Below are positions 58,785 through 64,000 of a DNA stretch of 64,000 nucleotides, piece after piece. Source of the DNA: Zoogloea sp041914405 (GTDB lineage Bacteria > Pseudomonadota > Gammaproteobacteria > Burkholderiales > Rhodocyclaceae). Location: assembly GCF_041914405.1 (NCBI RefSeq), contig NZ_JAYSDK010000022.1:1-64000 (forward strand), in the 5' to 3' direction. Every line of letters starts with the position of its first letter. The first letter of the stretch is position 1. Made by a program: the position numbers and the translations under genes. Under the pieces are notes generated by a model that saw only the letters and a list, made by a program, of their open reading frames with translations, made no database searches and was not told the DNA's origin.

Positions 58785-59993
58785 TTAGGCCTTGATGACG
58801 GCGGCGATGGCGTCGGCGACGTAGTCGAGGTTCTTGCTGTTCAGCGCGGCCAGGCAGATGCGGCCGGTGCCGACGGCGTAGATGCCGAACTCGGTCTTCA
58901 TGCGTTCGACCTGCGCGGTGGTGAGACCCGTGTAGGAGAACATGCCGCGCTGCTTGATGACGAAGGAGAAGTCCTGGTCGATGTTACGGGCAGCCAGCTT
59001 GTCGACGAGGCCGGTGCGCATGGCGCGGATGCGGTCACGCATGCCGGCCAGTTCGGCTTCCCACTGGGCACGCAGCTCGGGGGTGGACAGCACGGCCGCC
59101 ACGACCGCGCCGCCGTGGATCGGCGGGTTGGAGTAGTTGGTGCGGATCACGCGCTTGAGCTGGGACAGCACGCGGGCGGACTCGTCCTTGTTCTGGGTGA
59201 CGATGGACAGGGCGCCGACGCGCTCGCCATACAGCGAGAAGCTCTTGGAGAAGGAGCTGGACACGAAGAAGGACAGGCCGGAGGCGGCGAACAGGTTCAC
59301 CGCGACGGCGTCCGGCTCGATGCCGTCGGCGAAGCCCTGGTAGGCCATGTCGAGGAAGGGGATGAGGCCGCGGGCCGCACAGGCCTTGACCACTTCGGCC
59401 CACTGGGCTTCGGTGAGGTCGGCGCCGGTGGGGTTGTGGCAGCAGGCATGCAGCACGATGACGGAGCCAGCCGGCAGCGTGTTGAGCTTGGCGATCATCG
59501 CCTCGGCATTGGCGCCGCGGGTTTCCGGGTTGTAGTACGGGTAGGTTTCGACCGGGAAGCCGGCAGCCTCGAACAGGGCGCGGTGGTTTTCCCAGGAGGG
59601 ATCGGAGATGTAAACGGTGGCGCCGGAAACGACGCGCTGGATCAGGTCGGCGCCGATGCGCAGGGCGCCGGTACCGCCGAGGGCCTGGGCGGTGACGACG
59701 CGGCCGTCACGGATGAGGGCGCTGTCGGCACCGAACAGCAGGTTCTGCACCGCGCTGTTGTAGGCGACGGGGCCTTCGATGGGCTGGTAGCCGCGCGGAG
59801 GGGCCGCTTCGAGGCGGGCCTTTTCGGCGGTCTTGACGGCGGCCAGCAGGGGAATCTTGCCGTTGTCGTCGAAATAGACGCCAACGCCGAGGTTGACCTT
59901 GGTGCTGCGGGTATCCGCGTTGAAGGCTTCGTTCAGGCCAAGAATCGGATCGCGGGGGGCCATTTCCACCGCAGCAAAGATCGAAGAGCTCAT
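58785..59993 (-). CDS. Aspartate/aromatic amino acid aminotransferase (class Ib-like)
   Basis: The 402-residue PLP enzyme has the internal aldimine Lys250 in SSSFSKSFSLYGERVG, ACCHNPTG (183-190) and FLDMAYQGF (213-221), matching AspC/TyrB. It transfers amino groups between aspartate, tyrosine or phenylalanine and 2-oxoglutarate. Length and motifs do not separate AspC from TyrB. A CCCCCGG/CCGGGGG hairpin lies at 58751-58769 after the gene without a clear T-run. Confidence 0.92.
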   Translation of the reverse strand: MSSSIFAAVEMAPRDPILGLNEAFNADTRSTKVNLGVGVYFDDNGKIPLLAAVKTAEKARLEAAPPRGYQPIEGPVAYNSAVQNLLFGADSALIRDGRVVTAQALGGTGALRIGADLIQRVVSGATVYISDPSWENHRALFEAAGFPVETYPYYNPETRGANAEAMIAKLNTLPAGSVIVLHACCHNPTGADLTEAQWAEVVKACAARGLIPFLDMAYQGFADGIEPDAVAVNLFAASGLSFFVSSSFSKSFSLYGERVGALSIVTQNKDESARVLSQLKRVIRTNYSNPPIHGGAVVAAVLSTPELRAQWEAELAGMRDRIRAMRTGLVDKLAARNIDQDFSFVIKQRGMFSYTGLTTAQVERMKTEFGIYAVGTGRICLAALNSKNLDYVADAIAAVIKA

Positions 59994-60111
59994 GGGGTCT
60001 CCAAAAGGGGCGAAGGGAGCGGGGCACTTTGTGCCGTCCGCTGGGCGATAATACGGAGTTGCCCGTGGAACACGCGGGCGCCGCCGATGGACTTAAGACA
60101 GAAATTTTATC

Positions 60112-62175
60112 ATGGCCGATCAATCCGATAGCGGGCGTGTGGTGGTTTTCGAAGGCAGCCCGTTCCGACTCCACCAACCTTTTCCTCCCGGCGGAGACCA
60201 GCCGGAGGCGATCCGCCAGCTTGTCGAGGGGATCGAAGACGGTCTGATGTTCCAGACCCTGCTGGGCGTGACGGGCTCCGGTAAAACTTACACGATGGCC
60301 AATGTTATTGCCCGTTGCGGCCGGCCGGCGCTAGTGCTGGCTCACAACAAGACACTGGCGGCGCAGCTCTACTCGGAGTTCCGCGAGTTCTTTCCAGAGA
60401 ACGCGGTGGAGTACTTCGTCAGCTATTACGACTACTACCAGCCGGAAGCCTACGTGCCGTCCCGCGACCTGTTCATCGAGAAGGACTCGGCGATCAACGA
60501 GCACATCGAGCAGATGCGCCTGTCGGCCACCAAGAGCTTGATGGAACGCCGCGACGTGGTGATCGTGGCGTCGGTGTCGTGCATCTACGGCATCGGTGAC
60601 CCCAGTGACTACCACAGCATGGTGCTGCATTTGCGCGAGGGTGAGCAGGTGGCCCACCGGGATCTCGTCCAGCGCCTGGTTGCCATGCAGTACTCCCGGG
60701 CGGACGTGGACTTCAAGCGCGGCACCTTCCGGGTGCGCGGCGACGTGATCGATATCTACCCTGCGGAAAACGCCGAGTACGCGCTACGGGTGGAGATGTT
60801 CGACGACGAGATCGAGCATCTGACCCTGTTCGATCCACTCACCGGCCACCTCAAGCAGAAGCTCAGCCGTTTCACCGTTTATCCGTCCAGCCATTACGTC
60901 ACGCCGCGGGCCACGGTGCTGAAGGCGATTGAGGCGATCAAGGAAGAGCTGCGCGAGCGCATGGAGGTGTTCTACAAGGGAGGCAAGCTGGTCGAGGCAC
61001 AGCGCATCGAGCAGCGCACCCGCTTCGACCTGGAGATGCTCAACGAACTGGGCTTCTGCAAGGGCATCGAGAACTATTCCCGCCACATGTCCGGGCGCAA
61101 GGCCGGTGATGCGCCGCCGACCCTGATCGATTACCTGCCGAAGGACGGCCTGATGTTCATCGATGAGTCCCATGTGTCGATCGGCCAGGTTGGAGCGATG
61201 TACAAGGGCGACCGCTCACGCAAGGAGAACCTCGTCGAGTACGGTTTCCGGTTGCCGTCGGCACTCGACAACCGGCCGCTGAAGTTCGAGGAGTTTGAGC
61301 GCCTGCTGCCGCAGACCGTTTTCGTGTCTGCTACGCCGGCAGCCTACGAGAAGGAGCATCAAGGGCAGGTGGTGGAGCAGGTGGTGCGCCCGACCGGGCT
61401 GGTTGACCCGACCATCGTGGTCAAGCCTGCCACCACTCAGGTGGACGACCTGCTCGGTGAGATCAAGCTGCGCCTCGCCGTGCAGGAGCGGGTGCTGGTG
61501 ACCGTGCTGACCAAGCGCCTGGCCGAGGATCTGACCGAGTATCTGGCCGAGAACGGTATCCGGGTGCGCTATCTGCACTCTGATATCGATACCGTCGAGC
61601 GGGTCGAGATCATCCGCGACCTGCGCCTCGGCGAATTTGACGTGCTGGTGGGGATCAACCTGCTGCGGGAAGGTCTGGATATTCCCGAGGTATCGCTGGT
61701 GGCGATCCTTGACGCGGACAAGGAGGGCTTTCTGCGTTCCGAGCGCTCGCTGATCCAGACAATCGGTCGTGCGGCACGCCACCTGCACGGTACGGCGATT
61801 CTGTACGCCGACCGGATAACCGATTCGATGCGGGCTGCGATCGATGAAACAGAGCGACGGCGTGCCAAGCAGCTTGCCTTCAACGAGGCTAACGGCATTA
61901 CGCCCAAGTCCGTGACAAAGCGCATAAAGGACATCATTGACGGTGTTTATGATGCAGATGCAGAGAACAAGAAGACCCCAGCGCTAGCAGAGGGGCGTGT
62001 GGACTATCAACTCCTGGACGAGAAGGCGCTGGCCAAGACGATCCGGCAGCTCGAAAAGGAAATGCAGGAGCACGCCCGCAACCTGGAATTCGAAAAAGCC
62101 GCTTCGGTCCGGGATCGTCTGTTTCGCCTGCGCCAGCAGGCTTTCGGTGCCGAGGGGCATGACTCCGCGGCATGA
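60112..62175 (+). CDS. uvrB: UvrABC system protein B
   Basis: The 687-residue helicase-like DNA-damage verification protein of nucleotide excision repair. The Walker A is GVTGSGKT (52-59), the damage-probing beta-hairpin is in YYDYYQPEAYVP, the motif DESHVSIGQVGAMYKGDR is present, and a C-terminal UVR domain (KEMQEHARNLEFEKAASVRD) binds UvrC. The start at 60112 fits the family. No clear LexA box is seen in 59994-60111, which is shared with the divergent aminotransferase. Confidence 0.97.
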   Translation: MADQSDSGRVVVFEGSPFRLHQPFPPGGDQPEAIRQLVEGIEDGLMFQTLLGVTGSGKTYTMANVIARCGRPALVLAHNKTLAAQLYSEFREFFPENAVEYFVSYYDYYQPEAYVPSRDLFIEKDSAINEHIEQMRLSATKSLMERRDVVIVASVSCIYGIGDPSDYHSMVLHLREGEQVAHRDLVQRLVAMQYSRADVDFKRGTFRVRGDVIDIYPAENAEYALRVEMFDDEIEHLTLFDPLTGHLKQKLSRFTVYPSSHYVTPRATVLKAIEAIKEELRERMEVFYKGGKLVEAQRIEQRTRFDLEMLNELGFCKGIENYSRHMSGRKAGDAPPTLIDYLPKDGLMFIDESHVSIGQVGAMYKGDRSRKENLVEYGFRLPSALDNRPLKFEEFERLLPQTVFVSATPAAYEKEHQGQVVEQVVRPTGLVDPTIVVKPATTQVDDLLGEIKLRLAVQERVLVTVLTKRLAEDLTEYLAENGIRVRYLHSDIDTVERVEIIRDLRLGEFDVLVGINLLREGLDIPEVSLVAILDADKEGFLRSERSLIQTIGRAARHLHGTAILYADRITDSMRAAIDETERRRAKQLAFNEANGITPKSVTKRIKDIIDGVYDADAENKKTPALAEGRVDYQLLDEKALAKTIRQLEKEMQEHARNLEFEKAASVRDRLFRLRQQAFGAEGHDSAA

Positions 62176-62275
62176 ACCCAACATCTCAGGCTGAGAGAGA
62201 CTGATCAACGTGGTGCTCGCTCTTGTACGTTCTGCCCGCCGCCTGCTTAAATGGCCGGTAGGAGGGGATTACAGA

Positions 62276-62767
62276 ATGAAAATATTATTTGTTTGCACCG
62301 GCAACATTTGTCGGTCGCCTACGGCTGAGGGGGTCGCGCGTCGCTGGCTGGTGATGGCCGGGCTGGGTGAGTTGGTGGGTGTGGATTCAGCGGGAATCCA
62401 GGGGTATCACGTGGGTGAGGCGCCCGACCCCCGTTCCCAGTCGGCTGCCTTGCGGCGTGGTTATGATCTTTCCCGGCTTCGGGCGCGTAAGGTTGAACCC
62501 AAGGATTTCGAAGAGTTTGACTTGTTGCTGGCGATGGACCGGGATCATTTCCAGTACCTGCGCGACAAGGCGCCGGAAGGCAAGCGCCACAAGGTGCGCA
62601 TGTTTATGAGCTACGCCCGCATGGTGCGGCGGGACGATGTTCCAGATCCCTACTATGGTGGGGCGACGGGTTTCGACGCCGTTCTCGATATGTGCGAGGA
62701 CGCGGTGCAGGGGCTTATCGACGAGATTCTTCCGGAGGTCAATCGTCGCCGCCAGTCGGTGAGCTGA
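62276..62767 (+). CDS. Low-molecular-weight protein tyrosine phosphatase
   Basis: The 163-residue protein has the CX5R signature with Cys7 and Arg13 (CTGNICRSP) and the general-acid loop DPYYGG. It dephosphorylates phosphotyrosine or related phospho-residues and is commonly linked to exopolysaccharide or stress control. I use the ATG at 62276 with GGAGGGG 9 nt upstream; a GTG at 62210 would add 22 residues. It follows uvrB by 100 nt and shares a terminator with rne. Confidence 0.94.
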   Translation: MKILFVCTGNICRSPTAEGVARRWLVMAGLGELVGVDSAGIQGYHVGEAPDPRSQSAALRRGYDLSRLRARKVEPKDFEEFDLLLAMDRDHFQYLRDKAPEGKRHKVRMFMSYARMVRRDDVPDPYYGGATGFDAVLDMCEDAVQGLIDEILPEVNRRRQSVS

Positions 62768-62817
62768 GAAGCGCCGGCAAGAGACCATCGGGGGGCCTGT
62801 CTTCCGTTGAATGATGT

Positions 62818-62853
62818 AAAAAAGGCCAGCCTTTATCGGGCTGGCCTTTTTTT
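62818..62853. terminator. Bidirectional terminator between the phosphatase gene and rne
   Basis: The stem AAAGGCCAGCC/GGCTGGCCTTT with A-runs on the left and T-runs on the right works for both convergent genes. Confidence 0.92.
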
Positions 62854-62871
62854 GCTGCTGCGGATGCGGGC

Positions 62872-64000
62872 TTACTTTGTGCCGGTTTCCACCTGGATCA
62901 GCGGCTCGTCAACAACCGGAGTGGTGACGCGGTTGCGGCGACGGCGTACCGGCTGGGGCGCTTCTTCAACCGCTACCTCGGTCTGGAAAGCCTTGACGGC
63001 ATCCGCGCGGGTTTCCACCAGCACCAGGCCGCTGCCGGACAAGTCGATCGCTTCCGGTGCGGCGGCCACGATCGGTGTTGCTGGGCGGGTTTCCTGAGCG
63101 GTCTCGACGGGAGCCGCTTCCGCTTGCACAGGAGCCGGCTCCAGTTCCGCCACAACGCTCGGGATGGCCAGCTCCACGCCCGTTTCGGGCTGGGCTTCGG
63201 CCGCCGTTACGATCGGTGCCGCTGCGGTTTCGACTTCCACGACGGCGCTCGGCGCAGCTTCTGCTGCCACGGTGTCGATCGGGGCGGAGGCAGGCTCGCT
63301 CGGGGCGAGTTCTGCAGCCGACTGACCGATAGCCGCGACGGCCTGTTCGATCAGATCGGGCTTGGTCTGCGGCTGGGTAAGGCTTTCAGCGACCGGCAAG
63401 GCAACAGGCGTTGCTTCGACGATGGGCTGGGCCGGCGCTGCCGCTGCAGTTTCGACCACAGGCGCAGTCTCTACTGGCGCGGCTTCAGCTTCCGGAGCGG
63501 CGACCGCAACCGGAGCGGCTTCGGCGACCGAGGTGGTCTCGACGGCCTGGGCATCGCTGACGGCGGGCTGGGGCTTGGTGGCGACGGCTTCAGGAGCCGC
63601 CGCCTCGGTAGCGGACTGCCCCTCTTCACCAATCGCCAGTTCACCCTGGGCGGCGGCTTCGACGCTGTTGGCCTCCTCGTTGCGGCGGCCACCACGGCGG
63701 CCACGGCGGCTGCGGCGGCTGCGTTCGTTGCCTTCGCCTTCGGCTTGAGCCGGACCGGCTTCCACCGGAGCGGCTACCGCAGCCACGGCGTCGGCCGTTA
63801 CCTGCTCGGCGCTGGCGACGATGCCTTCAGCCTCCGCGGCCTTGGGTGCCTGGTTGTTACGGCCGCGACGTTCGCCGCGCTCAGTGCGCTCACCGCGGCC
63901 TTCGCGCTCACCGCGTTCCTGGCGTTCGCCACGCTCCTGGCGCTCACCGCGCGGGCGCTTCTCGCGTTGCTCGGTCTGCGCCTCGCTGGCAGCGTTGCGT
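62872..64000 (-). CDS. rne: Ribonuclease E, C-terminal tail (5' end outside window)
   Basis: About 375 residues in a continuous frame to the window edge: an RGERQERGERQERGER-type arginine-rich repeat, an RRSRRGRRGGRRNEE patch, a long Ala/Pro/Glu/Val-rich stretch, and the conserved end SGSGLVLVETRADA...RRRRNRV. This is the unstructured degradosome-scaffold and RNA-binding half of RNase E in Betaproteobacteria; the catalytic S1/RNase-H-like half is outside. The open frame at 63787-64000 continues without a stop. rne is normally autoregulated through its 5' leader, which is not visible here. Confidence 0.88.
   Translation of the reverse strand, partial: RNAASEAQTEQREKRPRGERQERGERQERGEREGRGERTERGERRGRNNQAPKAAEAEGIVASAEQVTADAVAAVAAPVEAGPAQAEGEGNERSRRSRRGRRGGRRNEEANSVEAAAQGELAIGEEGQSATEAAAPEAVATKPQPAVSDAQAVETTSVAEAAPVAVAAPEAEAAPVETAPVVETAAAAPAQPIVEATPVALPVAESLTQPQTKPDLIEQAVAAIGQSAAELAPSEPASAPIDTVAAEAAPSAVVEVETAAAPIVTAAEAQPETGVELAIPSVVAELEPAPVQAEAAPVETAQETRPATPIVAAAPEAIDLSGSGLVLVETRADAVKAFQTEVAVEEAPQPVRRRRNRVTTPVVDEPLIQVETGTK

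Noticed and set aside
58590..60131. A 513-codon rightward frame from the tRNA through the aminotransferase
   Set aside because: It starts before the tRNA and runs antisense to a clear PLP enzyme; composition is that of a shadow.

Overview
The window is about 64 kb of GC-rich chromosome, densely packed with genes on both strands. Gene content points to a betaproteobacterium, most likely Rhodocyclales (Azoarcus/Thauera/Azospira/Zoogloea type). The clues are an RNase E with a long low-complexity tail, the thyA-folA pair, a fused pabB-pabC, class I PPK2, a globin-coupled diguanylate cyclase and a MoxJ/XoxJ-type binding protein beside a PQQ propeller enzyme. This assignment is an inference from gene content, not from a phylogeny. 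I see no rRNA, CRISPR array, phage or complete insertion sequence. One tRNA (Asn) is present.

Layout. 0-15 kb is mostly housekeeping: the end of an Orn/Lys/Arg decarboxylase, thyA-folA, a PilZ-like protein, O-acetylhomoserine sulfhydrylase, a macro-domain protein, a small ParA with a lysine/alanine/proline-rich partner ending in a ribbon-helix-helix-like segment, pabBC, ppk2, and the molybdenum cofactor operon moaA-mobA-moeA. 15-26 kb is an accessory surface locus, transcribed leftwards: an APS kinase, a TIGR03032-family protein, a 2433-residue DUF4347/repeat/choice-of-anchor-U protein and a proline-threonine lipoprotein, with an unrecognised gene divergent from it. 26-39.5 kb starts with a LysR/AEC-transporter pair and continues as a leftward signalling block: globin-diguanylate cyclase, chemoreceptor, a receiver protein whose phospho-acceptor Asp is Glu, and two large hybrid histidine kinases.

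39.5-44.5 kb carries a periplasmic binding protein and a divergent PQQ dehydrogenase, facing a NarL-type two-component system. The promoters of the two units share an AATTGCCCGAC motif. 44.9-49.6 kb has an OmpR/QseC-type two-component system beside a serine hydrolase and an alpha/beta hydrolase fused to a BamE-like tail; the two hydrolase genes lie between imperfect inverted repeats. 49.9-58 kb is a light-damage island: an FeS photolyase, a DASH cryptochrome, a 48-residue DUF2256 protein, another photolyase and a renalase-like oxidoreductase run leftwards. An SDR, a DUF3429 membrane protein and a UbiB-type kinase run rightwards. TTTGTC-N3-GACAAA palindromes sit at the shared promoter. 58-64 kb returns to housekeeping: tRNA-Asn, aromatic/aspartate aminotransferase, uvrB, a low-molecular-weight tyrosine phosphatase and the C-terminal part of rne.

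The observations most worth following are the ParA/RHH-like pair with a 13-bp palindrome upstream, the DUF4347 protein with a caspase-like His/Cys pair, the D-to-E receiver in the signalling block, the shared motif linking the NarL-type regulator to the PQQ genes, and the palindromic operators of the photolyase island.
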